A DNA stretch of 64,000 bases from Bacteroidales bacterium (GTDB lineage Bacteria; Bacteroidota; Bacteroidia; Bacteroidales; WCHB1-69): contig JAFVNW010000099.1 in assembly GCA_017506175.1 (NCBI GenBank), forward strand, positions 19,109 to 83,108, given 5' to 3'. Below, in pieces: positions 54,001 through 63,065 of the stretch. Below the pieces are notes generated by a model. The model saw only the letters and a list, made by a program, of their open reading frames with translations. It was not told where the DNA came from and ran no database searches. The stretch's first letter is position 1; every line of letters begins with the position of its first letter. A program made the position numbers and the translations under genes.

Positions 54001-57000
54001 CATGATGGCGGAAATCCAGTTCGACATGAACAGCAACGATGTGATGGGTATTGAGAAAGACGGTACGCCGCGCAAGGGCAAAGTGGTGCAGGCTGACCTA
54101 TTAGCCAAAATCAAGGACTGGGACGACTGGGTGGCCCGTATCAAGATGGATCCGTTCGCCATCGCTGGCTGCGACCGTTTCACCTTCGTGCCGACAGGCA
54201 AAGGCATCTTCTACGATCACTCCTCTACTGAAAGTCCGAAAGAGGTGGCCATCAACGGAGAGTACCTCCTCGGTGCCGAAGCAAAACCCAAGCCGGATGA
54301 AAAAGAGGAGCAGAAGAAAGAGCGTGAGAAAAAAATCGCCAAGGCCACCAAAGAGTGGCAGGGCTTCTATTGGGATGAGCTCACCGTCTTCCTTTCCGAT
54401 GAAATCAGCAACACCTTCTCCGACCAAGAAGGTCCTAAAGATTCTGTGGTCTCTTACACTTACGGCATCAACGGCACCATCAAAGACTCCGTTCACTATT
54501 GCTACCCTGGCAGCCGTATCAACTTTGGTGCCAAGGGTTTAATCATTGACAAGAACGGCTTCACAGCGGAACTGTTCGCCCGCGACATCTTCCGTGCCGA
54601 CACCAAGTCGGGTGGCGGTTGGGCCTTCTCGCTGGACACTGTCAGCGTGAAGTTCGTCAAAAACAAATACATCGCCGGTATCATCAAAGGCGGTTTCGGC
54701 ATCCCGTTGTTCAGCGGCGGTTTCGCCTACAATTGTTCGATAGGCTGCGACAGTCTGGAGTTCAGCATCAATGCTGTGGAAGACACCCTTAAACTTGACA
54801 TGTGGCTGGCCACAGTTGACTTCGACCCTAAATCTTCCTATTTCAGAATCAAGAAAATATACAAAGAAAACGGCACCCGCATCGACCTGACGATGAACGG
54901 AAAGATCAATGTGGCATTCGACAAGATTGGCATTCCCGTCAATTGCGCTTTGGCAAAATTTGAGCACATGGGTATGCGCAACTGGCAGAGTGGCAAAGCG
55001 GATGCCTCCATCGACAAGTTCGAGTTCGACATCGGTGACTGGTCGTTTGCCTCACCGCAGAAGACCATCGGCGGCGCACCGTCAAGCGGCAGCGGCATGC
55101 AGGTGAACGAGAAAGGTGAACCCATCGGGTCGGTCTCCTTCGCCGGTTTCACTTTCAGCCTCACCAAGTTCGACCCCATCGTCACCTTCGAAAAGAACGA
55201 CCTGAAACTCGGCTTCAAGGTAGGTGGACAAATTAAGTTCGCCACCGAAGGCACCGACTTGGGCGCCAGCTGCGGATTCTCGGTATGGGGCATCGTGGAA
55301 CCCACCAACCACTTCCATGTGAAGAAAGTGGATGCCAAACTCGAATCCATCTCTTTGGATAAAGTGGATTTCGAAGTATTCACATTAGATGGTATTTTAG
55401 ACTTCTTCAGCAGTACCGGTTCCGGTAGTTCCAGCGGCGGCAGTGGTAACTCCGGCGGCGGTGGTAACTCTGGCGGCAGTGGTAACTCTGGCGGCAGTGT
55501 CAACGCCCTCAGCGGCCTTGCCATCTCAGGTGGCGCGATGGGCGACGGCTTCGGCGGCAACTTGTCCGTCACCATCATGAGCAAAGTCACCTTGACTATG
55601 AGCGCCGGCTTCGGCACGAAAAAAGACAGCAAAGGTTCTTATACATGGTGGTATTTCGATGGTGCATGCAAGTTTCCAGGCGGACTCCCGCTCGGTGCGG
55701 TCAGCATCAACGGCTTCTCTGGCGGCTTCGCCTATAACATGAAAGCCTCAAAGAGTCTGACCGACCCCAGCTACAGTGCCGTCAACTTATTGAAAACAGC
55801 AGATAAAAACACCAACGAGAATGCTTTGAAAGCCTCCGGCATGGAGTTCACGCCTGAGCGTGGCAGCTGGGTGGCCAACGCCGGCATCAGCCTCGTGCTG
55901 ACTGGTGCAGAGAACACGATGAATGCCGACGGTCTGGTGTCGCTGCGTATCTCCAACAAGCACTTCTCCGGTGTGTTCATTGATGCCAACGCCTACGTGA
56001 TGAGCAAGATGGATAAGAGCAAAACCCCAGGTGACGGCAGCAACAACGAATCTCCGCTGGTGCGTGCAAAAGCCATCATGGGCTACGAAAGAACGGATGT
56101 TTACGACTATTTCCGTCTATCCATCTCTGTAAAAGCAGATATCAATCTCTCCAAACTTCTGGAAGGTGCAAGCTCCACCGTATTAGGCAGCACTTTGAGT
56201 GGTATTCACGGCGGTTCTTCCCTTATTACCAGCGCCAACGTAACCAAGGCACTGAACACGCTGACTGGCAAGTCCGGAATTGGCAGCCATAGTGAGGGCG
56301 ACCGTGAGGCAGCTGCCGAGGCTTCCACCAGCGGCAATAGCGGCAAGCCCTCCTTCAGCCTTACCGCCAGCATTCCGATTGACTTCGAATTGAAACATTA
56401 TAGAAAGAAAGACGGCAACCACAAGGCCAACTCCACCGACTGGTATTTTGCCATCGGGAAGCCGAAATATGAGGAGCGCGTTCAGCTGAAAAGCAAGCTC
56501 GACATGGTGGTTTGCAGCGCTGAAGCAGAGTTCACCTTCTACATGCAGACGGGCAACGCCTTTGCTTATCAGATGCCGCCACTCAGCAACGAACTGAAGA
56601 AATTCTTTGGATTGGAGGATGACGACAAGAAGATGGACACTGATGACGAAGGTGTGAAGAACGCCCGTAAGTTAAAAAGTACGGATTGGCTGGCCATTGA
56701 CAAAGGCGGCGGTTTCTGTATGGGTTCCACTTTCCACGCCAAACTCTCGCTTGACTTCTTCCTCTACGTACACGTGACCGCCGACCTCGGCTTTGACGTG
56801 GCCCTGTTGGATGTGAGCGGCACAGGCTGTCCCGGACATTCCCAGATTGGCAAGAACAACTTCTATGCTCTGGGCCGTGTATATGCTGCCTTGCAAGGCG
56901 ACGTGGGTTTGAAAATCAATCTCGGGTTCTGGAAAGGCGAGTTCTCCCTCTTCAGTGCCGGTATCGGTGCACTGTTGCAGGGCGGCGGTCCCAACCCGTC

Positions 57001-59881
57001 GTATGCCTACGGCATGCTGCGCTTCAAAATCAACCTATTGGGAGGCCTGCTCAAGTTCAGCACCAGTGTTGACTTCAAGGTGGGCGATGTGTGCGTGCCT
57101 GGTGCCGGCGACCCGCTGGCCAACGTGAAATTGTTCCAAAGCGTAAGCCCTGGCTTTGAAACCGAAGCCGCAGCCAAAACCAAGAGCAATCTCCAGTCAC
57201 CGCTGCAAGTGGGCAAGATCATCTCCAACATGCCGTGGGACAAAGAGGTCTATCTGGCCGACAACGATGGAAAGAACGCCCGTAAGTTCTACTTCACTTT
57301 GATTGAAAAGAACATCAAATACCAAATCAAAACAACTGAAAACGGCAGCTATTCTAACACCAACACGATACAGTCATTGAAATTCACCTCCAGCCGCGAT
57401 GACGCCAATGCCATGTTCTTCGAGACCAATGAAGGCGGCCTCGTGGAAGACTGCTATAACAAGTTGTATCTGTATGCTCGCGGTTTTGAGTGGAGACAAA
57501 AAGTGCCTACCAAGGAGCTGTCCAAGATTGACAATGGCGCAGGGAAAGACTATCCCTACTACGTATCTGGACCTAATAAAGGAACCATGAAGAGTACGAA
57601 CAGCGGCTACGACTGGTTCGATCCCACCTTCTACGATGACAAGAATGGCAAAAAGATTGTCAAACAATACAAACGAGACAGCACCTTCTACTTCAAGACC
57701 AAGGCTTTGGGGTATGGATTGGAGAACCAAGTGGTCTATTCGTGGCCGTACAATGGCGACCGTTTGTTCCCCACCAAAGAGTATGTGCATTCCGGTTCCG
57801 GAAGCAACGCCACCCCATACGCCATGCTTTACCTCTATCGCCGCAAGGATGACCTTTTCGACAAGACGCGTCTCAGCAACAACGGCAAACAACTCAAGAT
57901 ATTCCTGCTGACCTATAGCGGTGAGATGGGTACTCCCGTAGAGTGCTCCTACACCTACTATCCCGATGCCACCGTACCCTACGTGAAGGTACAACTTCCC
58001 AAAAACCAGTATGGTGGTTCCGGTTATGGACCTCATAAATTGACTTTTCTCGTGGTGGAAAAGAATGCTTACCAGAATGCAATGAATGCTGCCAACAACG
58101 CTCTGACAGAAAAGAAGAAAGAGTACAGCCAACGCATCTCCAACGCCACCTACACTCAAGCTCAAAATGCCCATAACAGCAATCAGAAGTCCGGGAAGGG
58201 AGGGAAGAAACCCACTATCAACATCAAGAACCAACAGCTGGAGGAAATTTACGACAACAAGATGGATTATGGCAAAGACTCCATGACTTACTATCGCACC
58301 CAAATGAAGAACAACTACAAGGTGGCCGCCTCCGTTGGCGACTGCGTGTATGAATGGACCTGGTGGGCAGACTTCAACTACGAGACCTACTCCGAGCTGG
58401 CTGCCCGCAGATTGTCGATGGGCTGTTACACCTACGGCAAGGATCCAGCCAACTATGACATTCTGGCGGATGAACTGCGTAACGGCACCGTGTATGTGTC
58501 TAACAGCTATATCTCCGTTAAGTTCAACTCATGGCGAAGCTACTGGATCTTCCTGCCCTACGACCCGCAAGACGCAAAACGCTACAATACCTCATGCACC
58601 ATGCCTCCTCGCTTCTTCCTTGCCCTCAACAATGGCGGCGACCCCAACCTGAGCACCATGCACCGCGCCTACTTCCAGCAGTTCATCGACATGGAGCGTG
58701 ACTTCAAGCAGACTCCTCTGATGGAGGTGCGCCACACCGACGACAAGGGTGAAGTGGATTACAGCAAGACTGGAAAGGCCACCGTGACGGATTACTACTT
58801 GAAGAACGAGTTGAAGAGCATCCTCGCCAAGGGCTTTATCGCCAACTATAGCTCTTCCTTCAGCAAGATCGACCTGCGTATCAAGGGAGGAACCAACTAC
58901 ACGCAATGCGCGGCCAACGGCTATCATCCCACCACAGTGGATGTGCCCTGTCTCCTCGACTTCTCCAGCAGCCAAGAACTGCTGCCGATGGACGACAAGT
59001 ACTTCAATCCTGAATACACTTCCCGCCTCTCGCTCGGACAAGGCGACGGCACCTATCGCATCACCATCACCGACTACGCCACCCATGCCATCGTGAACGA
59101 TATCAAGATGTTCCACGACTTCATGCAACTCAACCAGCAGCACGGACAGAAGTTCAACCAACGAGGGTGGAGTCACAAGGTCGATTACTTCAAGGATTAC
59201 TACTCCTCCAAGTACAAAAACGCCAAATTCTCGCATCCCAACTTCCCGTTCGACATCCCCGAAATCTATATCGTCACCCACTATATGACAGCACTCGACG
59301 ACATTTGGCTAGGCGAACAAAGCTCCTACTATACTCCAAAGGGAGATTATTTGCACTTCTATAACAAGAACTTCGACTTCGCTTTTGTATCTGACCTCCA
59401 GCTCAAAGACCGTCTTTGGGCCAAATATTGGTGGAGTGCTGACGGGCAGTGCCTTGACCGCGAAGGATATGGTTTCGACCGTGATTTCTATTTTGAGAAA
59501 AGTTCGCAGAAATACTACAATTGCCGCTCTAATCAAGCCAATAAAGGAGAACATAAATACTATACGACAAAAACCAATATGCTTGGGTTCTGGTACAACA
59601 ACAACATGTACAACAACATCAGCAAGACAATGAGAAACAACGTGTGTATCTATTATATTTCATCAGAATTTGCCAATTTTGAAAGCAATTTGATGAAGAT
59701 TGCCCAAGCTGTAAAATTGAGCGGCAACCAAGATTCACGCATCTTCTATCCCAATGCGAAAATCACCCCCAGCAACTGCTACTACAATGTCAATATCAAA
59801 GGCTCTACCATTGACACCAAACTGTCCAAGAGCAGTAAGCTTGAAATCAAAGACTCGGGCGATGCAGAATTTGGTCGCTAA
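51074..59881 (+). CDS. Giant secreted protein (2,935 residues), unknown function
   Basis: Signal peptide with the cut after SVSAQ. About 320 kDa. The N-terminal part (about 25-600) has FN3-like strands (FTSPVNGYSAG, VNFTWTGVISNC, LQIRWMPVRGDSVFRV). A region near 700-1,450 is rich in amphipathic beta strands with many Lys/Asp. A Gly/Ser/Asn linker near 1,446-1,477 is encoded by a tandem 18-bp repeat (55439-55492). The following part (to about 2,060) contains barrel-like Gly-rich strands (FGGNLSVTIMSKVTLTMSAGFG). The C-terminal third is Tyr/Lys/Asp-rich and carries no T9SS type A or B tail. No catalytic motif recognised. Lies 12 nt after the barrel gene and 28 nt before the FN3 gene. Confidence 0.8.
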   Translation: MKRALTLSLVLLSVLFQLFSVSAQTDIVTTITPKVRMFPATGFSYLDDPGRYFNIQMVNTTMEEKQIYFTISLSCEFSATNESFFVYTKKEYQPNTPLTIGATPLLLHRNHFDQIIGNLNANAYETNVDRSKLTSNVFTLPEGQYQFCIKPYYWTGRNDPNPVSAGEEVCYIFTICYSGSAPEFTSPVNGYSAGNLNNSNPTNNLLGGPDISSDNRNSSQYTVLPLSRTVNFTWTGVISNCLTVNDFNYTMKIVEVNKNQNIQDAIRNNATIATIENRNRTSYIHDTVANRHFRLQRGHVYAAQVIATLRNNLLTDVALGNEGKSQVIAFVWGEDEVIQNLQGSTTSSVTDNLTQVKKEIRDPFFLTPGKDNATANALITRLPGESSLIPADDHYSIYVGGSEPYYQVTPSDSLQIRWMPVRGDSVFRVKYTAALYEYVGGEIANSMNVQPICKHEIECNRPDPSLATDPVQVMTLPRNWADTLQKGYKYVLHLNAETFYSYNQQTTYTITEYIHNMPSSHDSIVNQVMFGTDEYNSDVVFAWGIDSGALDKVYPPQFTYPVDLSQKSVDDTTWVEAEFPEVVKRESFAFRWKKATGVDYGDSVYYKLSVGKLPKGKKPNQVKSFFYIKDSIVATEYIDSVLFDTLKTKEQYVAVLEMRIKQMGDTSAHYNILNNGKSHYAAFKLKDPPEFVADINDKIKCFPKALDKLSKEVISPKADSLVLNKVQLKMGDFPLVMQTVTFDTTKKVYNGDGYVIWHPLGVDVRLKVKFDSVQFNKNFEIIKGTAVSTATDSSTYLDALTNDLDLDEWSNDDINAVVSKLGENETVKGYYDKFQEYGEKYAKKYGGLLGPLVGENVATQVMTFPLSITDEEITGSKNVVFAINNMYFSPVTALMNIWAIFAAQSDNAYVPFLANNICMDQQGFLGNSSKHIELFMGRDYEIELNDGYKMRFKKSSNFADPKDGTVIVVDTGKLSFMMAEIQFDMNSNDVMGIEKDGTPRKGKVVQADLLAKIKDWDDWVARIKMDPFAIAGCDRFTFVPTGKGIFYDHSSTESPKEVAINGEYLLGAEAKPKPDEKEEQKKEREKKIAKATKEWQGFYWDELTVFLSDEISNTFSDQEGPKDSVVSYTYGINGTIKDSVHYCYPGSRINFGAKGLIIDKNGFTAELFARDIFRADTKSGGGWAFSLDTVSVKFVKNKYIAGIIKGGFGIPLFSGGFAYNCSIGCDSLEFSINAVEDTLKLDMWLATVDFDPKSSYFRIKKIYKENGTRIDLTMNGKINVAFDKIGIPVNCALAKFEHMGMRNWQSGKADASIDKFEFDIGDWSFASPQKTIGGAPSSGSGMQVNEKGEPIGSVSFAGFTFSLTKFDPIVTFEKNDLKLGFKVGGQIKFATEGTDLGASCGFSVWGIVEPTNHFHVKKVDAKLESISLDKVDFEVFTLDGILDFFSSTGSGSSSGGSGNSGGGGNSGGSGNSGGSVNALSGLAISGGAMGDGFGGNLSVTIMSKVTLTMSAGFGTKKDSKGSYTWWYFDGACKFPGGLPLGAVSINGFSGGFAYNMKASKSLTDPSYSAVNLLKTADKNTNENALKASGMEFTPERGSWVANAGISLVLTGAENTMNADGLVSLRISNKHFSGVFIDANAYVMSKMDKSKTPGDGSNNESPLVRAKAIMGYERTDVYDYFRLSISVKADINLSKLLEGASSTVLGSTLSGIHGGSSLITSANVTKALNTLTGKSGIGSHSEGDREAAAEASTSGNSGKPSFSLTASIPIDFELKHYRKKDGNHKANSTDWYFAIGKPKYEERVQLKSKLDMVVCSAEAEFTFYMQTGNAFAYQMPPLSNELKKFFGLEDDDKKMDTDDEGVKNARKLKSTDWLAIDKGGGFCMGSTFHAKLSLDFFLYVHVTADLGFDVALLDVSGTGCPGHSQIGKNNFYALGRVYAALQGDVGLKINLGFWKGEFSLFSAGIGALLQGGGPNPSYAYGMLRFKINLLGGLLKFSTSVDFKVGDVCVPGAGDPLANVKLFQSVSPGFETEAAAKTKSNLQSPLQVGKIISNMPWDKEVYLADNDGKNARKFYFTLIEKNIKYQIKTTENGSYSNTNTIQSLKFTSSRDDANAMFFETNEGGLVEDCYNKLYLYARGFEWRQKVPTKELSKIDNGAGKDYPYYVSGPNKGTMKSTNSGYDWFDPTFYDDKNGKKIVKQYKRDSTFYFKTKALGYGLENQVVYSWPYNGDRLFPTKEYVHSGSGSNATPYAMLYLYRRKDDLFDKTRLSNNGKQLKIFLLTYSGEMGTPVECSYTYYPDATVPYVKVQLPKNQYGGSGYGPHKLTFLVVEKNAYQNAMNAANNALTEKKKEYSQRISNATYTQAQNAHNSNQKSGKGGKKPTINIKNQQLEEIYDNKMDYGKDSMTYYRTQMKNNYKVAASVGDCVYEWTWWADFNYETYSELAARRLSMGCYTYGKDPANYDILADELRNGTVYVSNSYISVKFNSWRSYWIFLPYDPQDAKRYNTSCTMPPRFFLALNNGGDPNLSTMHRAYFQQFIDMERDFKQTPLMEVRHTDDKGEVDYSKTGKATVTDYYLKNELKSILAKGFIANYSSSFSKIDLRIKGGTNYTQCAANGYHPTTVDVPCLLDFSSSQELLPMDDKYFNPEYTSRLSLGQGDGTYRITITDYATHAIVNDIKMFHDFMQLNQQHGQKFNQRGWSHKVDYFKDYYSSKYKNAKFSHPNFPFDIPEIYIVTHYMTALDDIWLGEQSSYYTPKGDYLHFYNKNFDFAFVSDLQLKDRLWAKYWWSADGQCLDREGYGFDRDFYFEKSSQKYYNCRSNQANKGEHKYYTTKTNMLGFWYNNNMYNNISKTMRNNVCIYYISSEFANFESNLMKIAQAVKLSGNQDSRIFYPNAKITPSNCYYNVNIKGSTIDTKLSKSSKLEIKDSGDAEFGR
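55439..55492 (+). repeat. Three tandem 18-bp repeats coding for a Gly/Ser hinge
   Basis: Units GGCAGTGGTAACTCCGGC-like at 55439-55456, 55457-55474 and 55475-55492 with only one or two differences each, coding for GSGNSG three times. In-frame length change by slippage would alter the hinge without breaking the frame. Confidence 0.85.
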
Positions 59882-59909
59882 TGTTCCACTTTTCTAAAAT
59901 GAATGCAAG

Positions 59910-62114
59910 ATGAAAAAGATATCGAATTCTATTTTAATGATGGTAATGTTGCTGGGATTTTTGATGACCGGCATCCAGCTGAAGGCGCAGGAAGATACCA
60001 CAGTCCCTGACACGAACGCGGTGGTCAACGATGAGTTCGACCGCCCGATGTACGACTTCACGGTGGTGGCCCGAAGTTACGGCGACAGTGTGGTGCTGCG
60101 CTGGGCTCCCCAGAATGCGGGTGTGTGGCTTTCCGCCAACTACTACGGCTGGAACATCATCCGCGACAAGTCGGAATCCGAAATCAAAGATGGTGACACG
60201 GTGTTCACAAAAGTGCTGAACCCGCAGCCCATTAAGCCGCTCACCTTGGAGGAGATGATGCAGCGCTACGACTCCACCAACCTCTATGTGGGTGCCGCTG
60301 CCCAAGCCCTGTACGGTCCCTCGCACTTCGACCCGAAAGAGTCGGACGGCTTTGAGAATTTTGTGTTCCGCCGCGAACAAGAGCAGACCCAGCGTCAGGC
60401 TATGGCTTATATGGCTGCCGAAATGAGCAAGGATGCCGCCGATGCCCTCGGTCTGCGTTTTGTGGATAAAGATGTGAAGAAGGGCGAGACCTACACCTAC
60501 CGCGTGGAATGCCTCGTACCTGAAGAGATGGCCCTCACCCCCATCAACATCGTGGACGTGTTGTGCGTACCGTTTGTCCGCTCCCTCGACGAACAGATTC
60601 CTCCCATCGAAATCTACCAAAACGGACCTTTCACCGCTTTCATCTATTGGAACAAAAACAAACTCTCCGGCTACTACCTTGAGCGCAGCACCGACAACGG
60701 CCGCCGCTGGGAAGCAGTGAACACTACCCCCATCTACGGCTATACGCCCGATGAAGAGACCTACGAGGGTCTGGGACACGACATCGCCCGTCTTTTGGAA
60801 GACAATGTCGGCTATATCGACTCGTTGAAACTCGGCGTAAAATACGTCTATCGTGTGAAGGCCTTTGACGCTTTCGGCGACTTCGCTCCGGAACGCAAGT
60901 CGGAACCCTTCGAGATGGTGGACATCATCCCGCCCACCATACCAGTTCTGGATGCCATTGTGCCCGAAAACAATGAAGTATGTACCCTTGACTGGTACAT
61001 GGACAAACAGGACGACGACCTAAAAGGCTTTGTGATTGCCTTCTCCGATGACCCTGGTGGCCCGTGGGATAAAATCACCGACCTGCTACCCGCCAAAACC
61101 CGTCAATGGGTGGATAAAAAAGCCCACGACCGCGGACGAGGCTACTATCGCGTGTTCGCCGTTGACAACAACAACAACTTCTCCTTCTCTCTGTCACAAA
61201 TCAACAACATAGAAGACGATGTGCCCCCCACCCCACCCACCGGCCTCGTAGCCGTGGTGGACACCACTGGCGCCGTGTTCATGCAATGGCACCGCAACCC
61301 CGAAAAGGATGTCTTGGGCTACCGCGTTTATTTTGCCAACCAAATCGACCACGACTTTATCCAAAAGACCGGCCGCCGTATTTCAGACACGGTTTTTACC
61401 GATACCATCACACGCAAAACACTCACCAAGAACATCTACTTCTATGTGGTGGCGGAAGACAACAGCCACAACTTCTCGAAACCTTCCGACACACTGGCCG
61501 TACCCGTTCCCGACATCATCCCGCCCGGCATCGCTGTGCTTCAAGATTACACCCAAACCAACGAGTCGGTGACCTTCACTTGGCTGCAGAGCACCTCCGA
61601 AGACGTGGCCTATTACTACATCTACCGCAAACTCGACAACGAAGCCCAATGGAAATGTGTCCGCATCATCAAGCCCGAAGAACTAAAACCCGATGAGATG
61701 ATCGTCTTCACCGACTATCCCGAACCTTCTTCCAAAAACTACAACTATTGTATCGAAGTTTTGGATGACGGCAAACTCTCCTCAGGCAAAACCGGCCAAA
61801 CAACGGTACGTTTCCGCGGTGCCTCCGTGATTGAAATCCCCCTCACCCTAAAAGCCTCAATGAATAAGAATAAAACTTGTGTAAATCTTGAATTCTCCTA
61901 CGAATACAAATCCAAAAACAGCTACTACGGTGTGATTTACAAATCGGTGGATGACGGTCCAGCCTACGCTCTATCAAGCTTCCAGCGTGGCGAAACCACT
62001 TATACCGACTGCCACGTGCAGCAGGGACAGAAAGTCACCTATTCCATCCAGATGTTCCTCGGCACCGGCAAACGCTCGCAGAAATCGAAAGAAGTGACAG
62101 TGAATGTGAAGTGA
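59910..62114 (+). CDS. Fibronectin type III repeat protein
   Basis: 734 residues with a signal peptide cut near LKAQ. Several FN3-like domains of about 90-100 residues: GDSVVLRWAPQNAG near 55, the FTAFIYWNKNKLSGYYLERS domain near 235, DIIPPTIPVLDAIVPENN near 340, PPTPPTGLVAVVDTTGAVFMQW near 435, IIPPGIAVLQDYTQTNESVTFTW near 535, and a last domain near 640. Each has the PPT-start and YYR/YYV strand of FN3. No T9SS tail. It probably binds other surface proteins. Follows the giant by 28 nt; the encoded product is exported. Confidence 0.85.
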   Translation: MKKISNSILMMVMLLGFLMTGIQLKAQEDTTVPDTNAVVNDEFDRPMYDFTVVARSYGDSVVLRWAPQNAGVWLSANYYGWNIIRDKSESEIKDGDTVFTKVLNPQPIKPLTLEEMMQRYDSTNLYVGAAAQALYGPSHFDPKESDGFENFVFRREQEQTQRQAMAYMAAEMSKDAADALGLRFVDKDVKKGETYTYRVECLVPEEMALTPINIVDVLCVPFVRSLDEQIPPIEIYQNGPFTAFIYWNKNKLSGYYLERSTDNGRRWEAVNTTPIYGYTPDEETYEGLGHDIARLLEDNVGYIDSLKLGVKYVYRVKAFDAFGDFAPERKSEPFEMVDIIPPTIPVLDAIVPENNEVCTLDWYMDKQDDDLKGFVIAFSDDPGGPWDKITDLLPAKTRQWVDKKAHDRGRGYYRVFAVDNNNNFSFSLSQINNIEDDVPPTPPTGLVAVVDTTGAVFMQWHRNPEKDVLGYRVYFANQIDHDFIQKTGRRISDTVFTDTITRKTLTKNIYFYVVAEDNSHNFSKPSDTLAVPVPDIIPPGIAVLQDYTQTNESVTFTWLQSTSEDVAYYYIYRKLDNEAQWKCVRIIKPEELKPDEMIVFTDYPEPSSKNYNYCIEVLDDGKLSSGKTGQTTVRFRGASVIEIPLTLKASMNKNKTCVNLEFSYEYKSKNSYYGVIYKSVDDGPAYALSSFQRGETTYTDCHVQQGQKVTYSIQMFLGTGKRSQKSKEVTVNVK

Positions 62115-62195
62115 GCAGGGGCTGGTTTTGCGGATGAAAAGATGAAGAGAGGATGTGGGGATGGATGATTAGAAATTATGATAACATTTAAAAAT

Positions 62196-62678
62196 ATGAA
62201 AAGAATAATGTTTTTAATCATGTGCGGCGGGTTGTTCTGTTTGGGGACGGCCGTTGCACAAAATGCGGTGGTGCCGGTAGGCGGCACCGCCTCGGGAAAT
62301 GGCGGCACCGTGACCTATACCGTCGGTCAGATCGCCGTACAGACCAATAGCGACGGTACCGCCTCCATCAGTGAGGGTGTGCAACAGCCCTACGAGATCT
62401 CGGTGGTGGGCGTGGACGAGTATCCGAGCATTACGCTCAATGCGGTGCTTTTCCCGAATCCGACACAAGGGAATGTACAATTGACCATTGACAATCTGCA
62501 ATTTGAAGGTGAAGTGAAGGTCTTTGATTCGAATGGCAAATTCTTGTTATCTAAAAAGATAGAAGGAGAAAACACCGCTTTGGACTTGTCACGGTATGCT
62601 CCTGCCACCTATTACGTGAATGTGTATAGTGGGAAGAAGATGCTCAAGAGTTTCAAGGTTGTAAAAACCTCATTTTAG
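62196..62678 (+). CDS. Small T9SS type A cargo protein
   Basis: 160 residues from ATG 62196 (62178 is 6 codons earlier). Signal peptide to VAQ, a domain with GGTASGNGGTVTYTVGQIAVQTNSDGTASISEGVQQPYEI, then a type A sorting tail from LFPNPTQGNVQLTI to MLKSFKVVKT. The N-terminal GxVxYxVGQ ... EGVQQPYEI unit is common in Bacteroidota surface proteins. Last gene of the tightly spaced part of the surface operon (81 nt after the FN3 gene). Confidence 0.88.
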   Translation: MKRIMFLIMCGGLFCLGTAVAQNAVVPVGGTASGNGGTVTYTVGQIAVQTNSDGTASISEGVQQPYEISVVGVDEYPSITLNAVLFPNPTQGNVQLTIDNLQFEGEVKVFDSNGKFLLSKKIEGENTALDLSRYAPATYYVNVYSGKKMLKSFKVVKTSF

Positions 62679-63065
62679 CGAATAAAGTACAGTGAATAGT
62701 CAAATGGATAGTATAAATGGAAGTACCGCGTGCTGGAAGCACGCACTCTCAGTACCCCCACTCAAACGAAGTGCAGAGTGGGGTCTGGCAGGTACTTGTC
62801 CGACGAGCGTGTCGGAGACACGCGACAAAAGGACAGAAATCGCGTGTCTTCGACACGCTCGTGGTCGAGCCATTGCTCACTACCCCATACTGCACTCACT
62901 ACGTTCGCTTGTATGGGGTTACTGGGAGTTCGTGTCTTCGACACGACTATCTCGCAATGTCAACACTTTGACAACCAACGACTATGAAATCACCTCACAA
63001 AACCGCATTAATCTTCTACTCTTTTAACTCTTAATCTTTAATCTAATAATCAAATCAAATATATC
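62679..63065. other. Intergenic region with REP-like hairpins
   Basis: 387 bp without a gene. It contains the five hairpins at 62728-62945 and an AT-rich stretch before the collagen-like gene. No promoter of the TAnnTTTG type is evident near 63066. Confidence 0.7.
62728..62945. repeat. Cluster of REP-like palindromes
   Basis: Five hairpins in about 220 bp: GCGTGCT-gga-AGCACGC (62728-62744); CCCCACTC/GAGTGGGG (62756-62763 with 62776-62783); a large stem of 22 bp with one mismatch (62804-62825 with 62840-62861), each arm itself palindromic (GCGTGTCGGAGACACGC); ACCCCATAC/GTATGGGGT (62882-62890 with 62911-62919); and CGTGTCTTCGACACG (62931-62945). The repeated GTGTC-x-GACAC core recalls REP elements that are moved by Y1 (RAYT) transposases. 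No such transposase is in the window. Confidence 0.65.

Noticed and set aside
51074-59881. Giant protein as a known T9SS adhesin such as SprB
   Set aside because: No SprB repeats and no type A or B CTD at the C-terminus.
62728-62945. Transposon end or tRNA-like structure
   Set aside because: The hairpins lack a transposase, acceptor stem and anticodon pattern; REP-like is the better reading.
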